A stretch of DNA of 46,631 nt from Paracoccaceae bacterium (GTDB taxonomy: Bacteria > Pseudomonadota > Alphaproteobacteria > Rhodobacterales > Rhodobacteraceae). Where the stretch lies: assembly GCA_026989055.1 (NCBI GenBank), contig JALSKC010000057.1, positions 1 through 46,631 of the forward strand. Direction: 5' to 3'. The position numbers and the translations under genes were made by a program. How positions within the stretch are numbered: position 1 is the first letter of the stretch; each line of letters begins with the position of its first letter. The notes under the pieces are model-generated. The model searched no databases. It was not told where the DNA came from and saw nothing but the letters and a program-made list of their open reading frames with translations. Of this stretch, positions 40,010 through 46,631 are shown one piece after another.

Positions 40010-40994
40010 GCACCAGGACGGCGGCCCCCTGCAGCCGGCCCGCGCGCAGGTCGTCCAGCGCGGCATTGGCCTGTTCGAGCGGGTAGGGCGCCGTTTCGGT
40101 GCGCACCCCGGCGGCCGCGGCCTGGGGGAAGAAGGCCTCGCCATCGGCACGGGTGAGGTTGGCCACCGACAGGATCTGCCGTTCCTCCCACAGGTCGGCA
40201 TAGGGAAAGGTGGGGATGTCGCTCATGTGGATGCCGCCGCAGACCACGCGGCCGCCCTTGCGCACCTCCCTGAGCGCCCTGGGCACCAGCGCGCCGACGG
40301 GGGCGAAGATGATGGCCGCGTCCAGCGGTTTCGGCGAGGCCTCGCCCGAGCCGCCCGCCCAGGATGCGCCGAGGCGGCGGGCGAAGTCCTGCGCCGCGCG
40401 GTCGCCGTCGCGGGTGAAGGCCAGCACCTCGATTCCCTTCCGGGTGGCGATCTGGCACAGGATGTGGGCGGCGGCGCCGAAGCCGTAGAGGCCGAGCCGT
40501 TCGATGGCGTCGCTTCCGGCCAGCGAGAAGCTGCGCCAGCCGATCAGCCCCGCGCACATGAGCGGGGCCAGCGCCACCGGGTCGGCCTCCTCCGGCAGGG
40601 CGAAGGCGTAGCGGGCATCGGCGGTGCAGTATTCGGCATAGCCGCCATTGCGGGTATAGCCGGTGAATTCGGGCACATCGCACAGGTTTTCGCGCCCCGT
40701 GCGGCAGTAGCGGCAGTGCCCGCAGGTCCGGCCCAGCCAGGGCACGCCGACGCGCTGCCCGGCGCGCAGGTCGCTCACCCCGGTGCCCGTGGCCGCGACG
40801 CGGCCGACGATCTCGTGGCCGGGCACCAGCGGCAGGGCGGGATCGGCCAGCTCTCCGTCGGCGATGTGCAGGTCGGTGCGGCACACGCCGCAGGCCTCGA
40901 TGCGGACCAGCACCTCGCCCGGCCCCGGTTCGGGGCGGGGCAGGTTGCACAGGACCAGCGGATCGCCCGCGCGCTCGAGAACCATTGCCCGCAT
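40005..40994 (-). CDS. zinc-dependent alcohol dehydrogenase family protein
   Basis: 329-residue MDR-family NAD(P)-dependent dehydrogenase. Catalytic-zinc residues Cys38, His60 and Glu61 (ACGVCRTDLH, PGHEIVG). Structural zinc cysteines Cys91, Cys94, Cys97 and Cys105 (TCGHCRYCRTGRENLC). A Rossmann segment follows at LGLYGFGAAAHILCQIA. It resembles the AdhA-like aldehyde/alcohol dehydrogenases; substrate not determinable. Stands 39 bp downstream of the DUF1244 gene on the same strand. Confidence 0.88.
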   Translation of the reverse strand: MRAMVLERAGDPLVLCNLPRPEPGPGEVLVRIEACGVCRTDLHIADGELADPALPLVPGHEIVGRVAATGTGVSDLRAGQRVGVPWLGRTCGHCRYCRTGRENLCDVPEFTGYTRNGGYAEYCTADARYAFALPEEADPVALAPLMCAGLIGWRSFSLAGSDAIERLGLYGFGAAAHILCQIATRKGIEVLAFTRDGDRAAQDFARRLGASWAGGSGEASPKPLDAAIIFAPVGALVPRALREVRKGGRVVCGGIHMSDIPTFPYADLWEERQILSVANLTRADGEAFFPQAAAAGVRTETAPYPLEQANAALDDLRAGRLQGAAVLVP

Positions 40995-41033
40995 CCGGCG
41001 TCTCCTGCCCTTGGGGGCTGCGGCGCGGCCCTC

Positions 41034-41348
41034 TCAGCCCTTCTTCAGCACGTTCTCGGCGAAGGCCTTTTCGAAGGCGGCCTGTTTTTCGGGGCCGGCC
41101 TCGGTCTGGTAGCGCGCCTTCCAGTCGTCGTAGGGCATGCCGTAGAAGATTTCGCGCGCCTCGGCCTTGCCCATCTCGATGCCGCGTTCGGCGGCGGCTT
41201 CCTGATACCAGCGGCTCAGGCAGTTGCGGCAGAAGCCGGCCAGGTTCATCAGGTCGATGTTCTGCACGTCGGGGCGATCTTCCATCAGGTGCCTGCGCAG
41301 CCGGCGGAAGGCGGCGGCCTCCAGTTCGATACGGGTCTGGTCGTCCAT
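41034..41348 (-). CDS. DUF1244 family protein
   Basis: 104-residue conserved alphaproteobacterial protein of unknown function. The family core is FRRLRRHLMEDRPDVQNIDL followed by NLAGFCRNCLSRWYQEAA, with two cysteines that could bind metal. It follows the N-formylglutamate amidohydrolase gene by 13 bp, a pairing common in Rhodobacterales. Confidence 0.88.
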   Translation of the reverse strand: MDDQTRIELEAAAFRRLRRHLMEDRPDVQNIDLMNLAGFCRNCLSRWYQEAAAERGIEMGKAEAREIFYGMPYDDWKARYQTEAGPEKQAAFEKAFAENVLKKG

Positions 41349-41361
41349 CGGTCACATCCTT

Positions 41362-42105
41362 TCAGAAATCGCCGTTTTCTAGCACACCGGTAAGCATCGG
41401 CGCCAGCCGCTCGGCCCATTCGCGCTGCCCGGCCTCGGTCTTGATCAGATCGTGGCGCAGTTCGATCAGCACGTTGGGCCGGCCCGTCTGCAGCGCGTGG
41501 CGGTCGATGGAATCGCCGGGCAGATGGCCGGCGTAGGGTTCGTTTTCGCCCACGCACAGATCGGGCTCGGCGCGCAGGCGCTCCAGCAGCGGGCGCGCCA
41601 GGCGGGGGTCGCGCTCGGCGTAGAGCAGGCCCACATGCCAGGGCCGGGGCGCGCGCCCGTTCAGCCGCGGCGTGAAGCTGTGGACCGCCACGATCACCGT
41701 GTCGGGGCGGGCGGCGGCCAGCTTCGCATAGGCCGCGTGATAGGGTCGGTGCCAGGCGTTCAGGCGGCGGGCGATCTCGGCCTGATCCACGTGCCGGTTG
41801 GCGGGGATGATGGTGCCGTCGTAGAGCTTCATCACCAGGGTCGGGTCATCCTCGCCCCGGTTCGGGTCGATCACCAGCCGCGAAAACCGCGACAGGAGCG
41901 CGCGGGCCTGCAGCCGCTCGGCCAGGTGGCGCGTCACCCCGGCGGCGCCGATGTCGTGGGCGATGTGGCGTTCCATGTCGCGCGCCGGCAGGCCCAGGTC
42001 GCCGCCGTTCACTTCGGGCGGCACGAAATTGCTGGCATGATCGCAGGTGATCAGCCAGCGCGAGGGCCGGTCGGCGCCGATGATCTCATGGGCTCTTTCC
42101 GTCAT
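41362..42105 (-). CDS. N-formylglutamate amidohydrolase family protein
   Basis: 247-residue zinc-dependent amidohydrolase (HutG-like). Motifs: CDHASNFVPPEVN with the metal His, HIAHDIGAAGVTRHLAERL, RLVIDPNRGEDDPTLV and AVHSFTPRL. It would release formate from N-formylglutamate; members outside histidine operons may act on other N-formyl or acyl amino acids. No hut genes are nearby. Divergent from pyk. Confidence 0.88.
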   Translation of the reverse strand: MTERAHEIIGADRPSRWLITCDHASNFVPPEVNGGDLGLPARDMERHIAHDIGAAGVTRHLAERLQARALLSRFSRLVIDPNRGEDDPTLVMKLYDGTIIPANRHVDQAEIARRLNAWHRPYHAAYAKLAAARPDTVIVAVHSFTPRLNGRAPRPWHVGLLYAERDPRLARPLLERLRAEPDLCVGENEPYAGHLPGDSIDRHALQTGRPNVLIELRHDLIKTEAGQREWAERLAPMLTGVLENGDF

Positions 42106-42361
42106 CCGGTGCCGTCATCCCGCTGCGGGTATTCGGATTCGCTCCTGCATATTCAATCCGCGGCGGCGATGCCAGAGCGGGGAAGGGCGGGTGCCGGCGG
42201 CTGCTTGCGGCAGGCGGGAATATGCGGCATACCACCGACCGTCGGCCGTGACCGCTGACAGGGCGCCCGACGGGGTGGCGCGCCGGGGGGCGGCCGCCGC
42301 GCCCGGCCGGAGGAAGGCGGGCAGGGCGGCGAAAGGGCAGGGCGGCGAAAGGGCAGGCAGG

Positions 42362-43807
42362 ATGAGACGGCACCGCAACGTGAAGATCGTCGCGACCCTG
42401 GGTCCGGCTTCCGACGACTACGACACCATCCGCGCCCTGTTCGAAGCCGGGGCCGACGTGTTCCGCCTGAACATGAGCCACGGCAGCCACGACGAGATTC
42501 GCGCCCGCCACGCGATCATCCGCCGGGTCGAGGAGGAAACCGGCCGCCCGATCGCGATCCTGGCCGACCTGCAGGGGCCGAAGCTGCGCGTCGGCGTCTT
42601 CGCCCGGGGCGAGGAACGGCTGGTCGAGGGCCAGCCCTTCCGGCTGGACCTGGACGCGGCGCAAGGCGATTCGCGCCGCGTGAACCTGCCGCACCCGGAA
42701 ATCTTTGCAGCCCTCAGGCCGGGCGCGCATCTGCTGGTGAACGACGGCAAGATCCGCCTGCTGGTGCGCGACTGCGGTGCCGATTTTGCCGATTGCGAGG
42801 TCGAAGTCGGCGGGGTGATTTCCAACCGCAAGGGGGTCAACGTGCCCGACGTGGTGCTGCCGCTGGCGGCGCTGTCGGAGAAGGACCGGCGCGACCTGGA
42901 ATTCGTCTGCGAGCTTGGCGTGGACTGGCTGGCCCTGTCCTTTGTGCAGCGGCGCGAGGACGTGGAAGAGGCGCGCGAGCTGGTGGCCGGACGCGCCGCG
43001 ATCCTGGCCAAGATCGAGAAGCCGGCCGCCGTCAGGGCATTCGACGACATCCTGGAGGTTTCCGACGGCATCATGGTGGCGCGCGGAGACCTTGGCGTGG
43101 AACTGCCGGTGCAGAACGTGCCGCCGATCCAGAAACGCCTGGTGCGCGCCTGCCGGGCGGCGGCCAAGCCGGTGATCGTGGCGACCCAGATGCTCGAAAG
43201 CATGATCGAAAGCCCGATGCCGACGCGCGCCGAGGTTTCGGATGTGGCGGCGGCGATCTACGAAGGGGCCGATGCGGTGATGCTCTCGGCCGAAAGCGCC
43301 GCCGGCCAGTTCCCGGTCGAGGCGGTGACCACCATGGACAATGTCGCGCGCGAAGTCGAAAGCGACCCCACCTACCGCGAGATCATCGAGGCCAGCCGCG
43401 CCGGGCACAAGGAAACCATCGCCGATGCGATCGTGTCGGCGGCGCGCGAGATCGCCGAGACCACCGACATCAAGGCGATCTGCTGTTACTCGGAAAGCGG
43501 CACCACGGCGCTGCTTACTGCCCGGGAGCGACCGCATGTCCCGATCGTGGCGCTCACCTCGCGCCGTGGCACGGCACGCCGCCTCGCGCTCAGCTGGGGG
43601 CTGCACTGCGTCATGACCGGAGAGGTCGAGCGCTTCAAGATGGCGGTGGTGAACGCGGTGCGCGCGGTCTGTGCCGACGGGTTCGCCGCGCCGACGGAGC
43701 GGATCGTCGTCACCGCGGGCATCCCGTTCAACCAACCGGGCTCCACCAACATCCTGCGCGTGGCGCCCTGCGACGAAAGCTTGATTTTCAGCCGTGACCC
43801 CGAGTAG
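42362..43807 (+). CDS. pyk: pyruvate kinase
   Basis: 481 residues. Transfers phosphate from phosphoenolpyruvate to ADP in glycolysis. Motifs: IVATLGPAS at the N-terminus, FRLNMSHGSH, LADLQGPKLRVG, AKIEKPAAV with the catalytic Lys, MVARGDLGVELP, and ATQMLESMIESPMPTRAEVSD with VMLSAESAAGQFP. Full length for the family. GGCAGG precedes the ATG. The 256-bp gap to the divergent neighbour shows no additional gene. Confidence 0.97.
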   Translation: MRRHRNVKIVATLGPASDDYDTIRALFEAGADVFRLNMSHGSHDEIRARHAIIRRVEEETGRPIAILADLQGPKLRVGVFARGEERLVEGQPFRLDLDAAQGDSRRVNLPHPEIFAALRPGAHLLVNDGKIRLLVRDCGADFADCEVEVGGVISNRKGVNVPDVVLPLAALSEKDRRDLEFVCELGVDWLALSFVQRREDVEEARELVAGRAAILAKIEKPAAVRAFDDILEVSDGIMVARGDLGVELPVQNVPPIQKRLVRACRAAAKPVIVATQMLESMIESPMPTRAEVSDVAAAIYEGADAVMLSAESAAGQFPVEAVTTMDNVAREVESDPTYREIIEASRAGHKETIADAIVSAAREIAETTDIKAICCYSESGTTALLTARERPHVPIVALTSRRGTARRLALSWGLHCVMTGEVERFKMAVVNAVRAVCADGFAAPTERIVVTAGIPFNQPGSTNILRVAPCDESLIFSRDPE

Positions 43808-43983
43808 GCTCGGCTGGCGCCCGTGCTGTCGGCCGGGCGATCGGAAGCCGGAACCGGAAGGCACGAGAAGGCGGGCTGGGGGCCGGGCAGCGCGCAGGGC
43901 GCGCGGCGGCAGGCGATGAGCGCGATTCGGACGCGAATGCCGAAGCGGCGGCGCGGAGAGGGCATGCAGCTGGAGAAGCAGCC

Positions 43984-44208
43984 TTGGATTACGATACCAT
44001 CCTGGTCATCGGAATCGCGATCTCGGTTCTGGGCGTTCCGTCCCTGATCGGCGCCTTCTCCTCCGGGCGCGCGCCGCGCACGGCGCTGCTTCTCTTTACC
44101 CTCGGCGGCGGCATGATCGCCTGGGCCGCCAGCCGACAGCCCGGCGGCTACAGTTTCGAGACCCTGCCCCAGGTGATCGGCGGCGTGGTGACGAGGCTCC
44201 TGCCCTGA
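43984..44208 (+). CDS. small membrane protein of unknown function
   Basis: 74 residues with two hydrophobic segments (about 6-24 and 34-48) joined by [11 protein letters not shown]. Starts with TTG; GGAGAAG lies eight bases upstream. Such small two-helix proteins between pyk and rpmI are common in Rhodobacterales; function unknown. Confidence 0.7.
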   Translation: MDYDTILVIGIAISVLGVPSLIGAFSSGRAPRTALLLFTLGGGMIAWAASRQPGGYSFETLPQVIGGVVTRLLP

Positions 44209-44241
44209 ACGGCCCCGGCCACCGGGTGGTGTGTTTTCCTC

Positions 44242-44270
44242 TTGCCAGAACGCGGCCTGCGCCCTATACG
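44242..44270 (+). promoter_or_regulatory. promoter of rpmI-rplT
   Basis: TTGCCA (44242-44247) and TATACG (44265-44270) are spaced by 17 bp, close to the sigma70 consensus, giving a leader of about 70 nt before rpmI. Confidence 0.65.
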
Positions 44271-44345
44271 CCCGTGGTCCGCAATGCGCGGCCGGCCGAA
44301 GGCATGCCGAGTCGCGCAGGAACCGATCCGGGAAGGAGCACGGAA

Positions 44346-44546
44346 ATGCCGAAGATGAAAACCAAGTCCAGCGCCAAGAAGCGCTTCAAGGTCACCGCGA
44401 CCGGCAAGGTCATGGCCGCCCAGGCCGGCAAGCGCCACGGCATGATCAAGCGCACGAACAAGTTCATCCGCAATGCCCGCGGGACGAACACGCTTTCGGC
44501 GCCCGATGCCAAGCTGGCCAAGTCCTACATGCCGTATGATCGCTGA
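44346..44546 (+). CDS. rpmI: 50S ribosomal protein L35
   Basis: 66-residue basic protein with the L35 signature [20 protein letters not shown]. Full length. Co-transcribed with rplT (13-bp gap). infC, often upstream in other bacteria, is absent from this position. Confidence 0.97.
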   Translation: MPKMKTKSSAKKRFKVTATGKVMAAQAGKRHGMIKRTNKFIRNARGTNTLSAPDAKLAKSYMPYDR

Positions 44547-44559
44547 GGAGGGCTGAGAG

Positions 44560-44922
44560 ATGTCAAGGACCAGGGGCGGAACCGTCACCCACCGGCGTCA
44601 CAAGAAGGTGCTGAAGGCCGCCAAGGGCTACTACGGCGCCCGCAGCCGCAGCTTCCGCGTTGCCAGGCAGGCGGTGGACAAGGCCAACCAGTATGCAACC
44701 CGCGACCGCAAGCAGCGCAAGCGCAATTTCCGCGCGCTGTGGATCCAGCGGATCAACGCCGCCGTGCGCGCGCGCGACGAGGCGCTGACCTATTCGCGCT
44801 TCATCAACGGGCTGTCCAGGGCCGGGATCGAGGTGGACCGCAAGGTGCTCGCCGATCTCGCCGTGCACGAGCCAGAGGCGTTTGACGCCATCGTCGACAA
44901 GGCGAAGGCCGCGCTCGCGTAA
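44560..44922 (+). CDS. rplT: 50S ribosomal protein L20
   Basis: 120 residues with the L20 signature: [20 protein letters not shown] and [20 protein letters not shown]. Binds 23S rRNA and is needed early in large-subunit assembly. Followed by a hairpin before pheS. Confidence 0.97.
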   Translation: MSRTRGGTVTHRRHKKVLKAAKGYYGARSRSFRVARQAVDKANQYATRDRKQRKRNFRALWIQRINAAVRARDEALTYSRFINGLSRAGIEVDRKVLADLAVHEPEAFDAIVDKAKAALA

Positions 44923-44950
44923 GCTTTTCCCCACGGGAAAGAAATCCAGG

Positions 44951-44985
44951 GAAGCCGCGGACCTTTTCGAAGGTCTCGCGGCTTC
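44951..44985 (+). terminator. hairpin terminator or attenuator after rplT
   Basis: GAAGCCGCGGACC (44951-44963) pairs with GGTCTCGCGGCTTC (44972-44985) with one bulge, followed by TTGCC. It can end rpmI-rplT mRNA or attenuate pheST. Confidence 0.65.
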
Positions 44986-45022
44986 TTGCCTTCAAGCGCT
45001 CGTGTGGTAGCAGGAACGGGCA

Positions 45023-45048
45023 CCGGAAACAGGGGCCGGAAACAGGGG
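45023..45048 (+). repeat. tandem 13-bp repeat containing the pheS ribosome site
   Basis: Two exact copies of CCGGAAACAGGGG in tandem end seven bases before the pheS ATG; the second supplies the Shine-Dalgarno-like sequence. Confidence 0.6.
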
Positions 45049-45054
45049 ATCGAA

Positions 45055-46128
45055 ATGGACGATCTGAGGCAGAAATACCTTTCGGCGATTGCCGCGGCGG
45101 GCGACGAGGACGCGCTTGAGGTGCTCCGGCTGGCCGCCGTCGGCAAGAAGGGAGAGATCAGCCTGAAGATGCGCGAACTGGGGCGGATGAGCCCCGAGGA
45201 ACGCAGGAAGGTCGGCCCGAAGCTGAACGCGCTGAAGGACGAGATCAACGCAGCCCTGGCCGCGAAAAAGGCCGCGCTCGCCGATGCGGCACTCGAGGAG
45301 CGGCTGGCCGGCGAATGGCTCGATGTCACCCTGCCCGGCCGTCCGCGCCCGCAGGGCAGCGTGCACCCGATCAGCCAGGTAACGGAGGAGATCATCGCGA
45401 TCTTCGCCGATCTCGGCTTCGCCGTCGCCGAAGGCCCGCAGATCGAGACCGACTGGTATAACTTCGACGCGCTGAACATCCCCCCGCACCACCCGGCGCG
45501 CCAGGAGTTCGACACCTTCTACATGCACCGCGACGCCGGCGACGAGCGGGCGCCGCACGTGCTGCGCACCCATACCAGCCCGGTGCAGATCCGCGCCATG
45601 GAAAAGCACGGCGCCCCGATCCGCGTCATCGCGCCTGGGCGCGTCTATCGTTCGGACTACGACCAGACCCACACGCCGATGTTCCACCAGGTCGAAGGGC
45701 TGGCGATCGACCGCGACATTTCGATGGCCAACCTGAAATGGGTGCTGGAGGAATTCTGCCGCGCCTTCTTCGAGGTCGATGAGGTGGAGCTGCGCTTCCG
45801 TGCCTCGCACTTCCCCTTTACCGAGCCCAGCGCCGAGGTGGACCTGCGCTGTTCCTGGCAGGGCGGGCAGCTCAAGGTGGGCGAGGGCGACGACTGGATG
45901 GAGATCCTGGGAAGCGGCATGGTGCACCCGAAGGTGCTGCAGGCTGCCGGTGTGGACCCCGACGCCTGGCAGGGCTTTGCCTTCGGGCTGGGCATCGACC
46001 GGCTGGCGATGCTGAAATACGGCATCCCCGACCTGCGTGCCTTCTTCGACAGCGACTTGCGCTGGCTGCGCCATTACGGCTTCGGCGCCTTGCAGGTGCC
46101 CAGCCTGCACGGGGGGCTGAGCGGGTGA
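45055..46128 (+). CDS. pheS: phenylalanyl-tRNA synthetase alpha subunit
   Basis: 357 residues, catalytic subunit of PheRS. An N-terminal coiled coil (about 1-90) is followed by the class II core: motif 2 region [23 protein letters not shown] and motif 3 [29 protein letters not shown] marks the domain start. The pheT gene is 222 bp further on, an unusually long gap for this pair. Confidence 0.97.
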   Translation: MDDLRQKYLSAIAAAGDEDALEVLRLAAVGKKGEISLKMRELGRMSPEERRKVGPKLNALKDEINAALAAKKAALADAALEERLAGEWLDVTLPGRPRPQGSVHPISQVTEEIIAIFADLGFAVAEGPQIETDWYNFDALNIPPHHPARQEFDTFYMHRDAGDERAPHVLRTHTSPVQIRAMEKHGAPIRVIAPGRVYRSDYDQTHTPMFHQVEGLAIDRDISMANLKWVLEEFCRAFFEVDEVELRFRASHFPFTEPSAEVDLRCSWQGGQLKVGEGDDWMEILGSGMVHPKVLQAAGVDPDAWQGFAFGLGIDRLAMLKYGIPDLRAFFDSDLRWLRHYGFGALQVPSLHGGLSG

Positions 46129-46146
46129 GTGCGGGGCCCGCTCCCG

Positions 46147-46267
46147 CCCGGCTTGCCGGGCAGCGCCCGAACCGCTCCCACGGGGCGGGCGCCCCTGCTG
46201 CGCCCCGTTTTTCGCCCGGTTGGCCGGCATCACCGGGCCGCGCCCGACCCTCCCAACGGGAGGGCGC
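46147..46267. repeat. cluster of GC-rich palindromes between pheS and pheT
   Basis: Three inverted repeats lie in succession: CCCGGC/GCCGGG (46147-46160), GCGCCCG/CGGGCGC (46163-46192) and CCCTCCC/GGGAGGG (46248-46264), the last inside a wider GCGCCC/GGGCGC pair (46240-46267). They resemble REP-like elements. Confidence 0.5.
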
Positions 46268-46350
46268 ATTCGCCCCCTCCCGGGGCCGGGCGCTGCCCTC
46301 CCTCGGGCATGGAGCGACCGCGCCAGACAAGACAACAAGGAACGGCTGAC

Positions 46351-46631
46351 ATGAAATTCACGCTCTCCTGGCTCAAGGATTACCTCGAAACCGAGGCCAC
46401 GGTCGATGAAATCACCGAGGCGCTGACCGACCTGGGCCTCGAGGTCGAGGGTGTCGAGAACCCGGCCGAGGCGCTCGCGGCCTTCACCATCTGCCGGGTG
46501 ATCGAGGCCAGGCAGCACCCCAATGCCGACCGGCTGCGCCTGTGCCGGGTCGAGGCCTGGAGCGACGGCGAGGCGCAGGAGGTGCAGGTGGTCTGCGGTG
46601 CGCCCAATGCCCGCACCGGGCTCATCGGCGT
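46351..46631 (+). CDS. pheT: phenylalanyl-tRNA synthetase beta subunit (5' part)
   Basis: The first 93 codons run off the window. The start [20 protein letters not shown] and the onset of the tRNA-binding EMAP-like domain ([21 protein letters not shown]) are typical of PheT. Confidence 0.95.
   Translation, partial: MKFTLSWLKDYLETEATVDEITEALTDLGLEVEGVENPAEALAAFTICRVIEARQHPNADRLRLCRVEAWSDGEAQEVQVVCGAPNARTGLIG

Overview
This is a GC-rich chromosomal segment, most likely from an alphaproteobacterium of the Rhodobacterales. The evidence is strong similarity of the malyl-CoA lyase to Rhodobacter Mcl1, the pyk / N-formylglutamate amidohydrolase / DUF1244 and rpmI-rplT-pheS-pheT neighbourhood, a Hint-domain protein, and CtrA-type TTAA-N7-TTAA boxes. 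The dominant feature is a complete reverse-type (oxidative) dissimilatory sulfite reductase (rDsr) locus, so the organism probably oxidises stored or externally supplied sulfane sulfur. No insertion sequence, tRNA, CRISPR array or prophage was recognised.

Layout. (1) 1-3.5 kb: end of an unknown gene, then a two-gene unit on the minus strand, deoC followed by an ALDH16-type two-domain aldehyde dehydrogenase. (2) 3.5-14.2 kb: an exopolysaccharide/capsule locus with a Wzx-like flippase, two Wzy/O-antigen-ligase-like membrane proteins, a Wzc-like co-polymerase with tyrosine kinase domain, one GT4 glycosyltransferase, an initiating sugar transferase and three small exported or membrane-anchored proteins. 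All three of its divergent promoter regions carry a perfect TTAA-N7-TTAA box, which suggests cell-cycle (CtrA) control. (3) 14.4-28.8 kb: the sulfur-oxidation locus. dsrE2-tusA lies on the plus strand. The long minus-strand operon runs dsrA-dsrB-dsrE-dsrF-dsrH-dsrC-dsrM-dsrK-dsrL-dsrJ-dsrO-dsrP-(TrpD2-like gene)-dsrN. (4) 29-33.1 kb: divergent from dsrA, a TauD-type dioxygenase, two tiny overlapping unknown genes and siroheme synthase cysG, then a YeeE/YedE (TsuA-like) sulfur-compound transporter. (5) 33.3-35.7 kb: the Fe-S carrier Mrp/ApbC, with a perfect ATATTC-N8-GAATAT operator in its promoter region, a long empty gap and a degenerate Hint protein. (6) 35.8-42.1 kb: malyl-CoA lyase, a D-glutamate catabolic operon (dgcN-dgcA-D-amino-acid aminotransferase), a zinc alcohol dehydrogenase, a DUF1244 protein and an N-formylglutamate amidohydrolase. 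(7) 42.3 kb to the end: pyk, a small membrane protein, rpmI-rplT, pheS and the start of pheT.

How the sulfur genes fit together. YeeE would import a reduced sulfur compound. TusA, DsrE2 and DsrEFH would relay sulfane sulfur to DsrC. DsrAB, with siroheme made by CysG and probably amidated by DsrN, would oxidise it to sulfite. DsrL would pass electrons between NAD(P)(H) and DsrAB, and DsrMKJOP would pass electrons from DsrC to the membrane pool. Mrp could supply Fe-S clusters. The points most worth following up are: DsrJ has no cysteine outside its haem motifs; a TrpD2-like gene is embedded between dsrP and dsrN; SqrR/BigR-like operators occur at mrp and, one base off, at the dsrA divergent promoter; and the polysaccharide locus carries three CtrA boxes. 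Coordinates of gene ends are read directly. Several start codons are choices, explained in each entry. Functions are inferred from motifs and family knowledge, without database searches.
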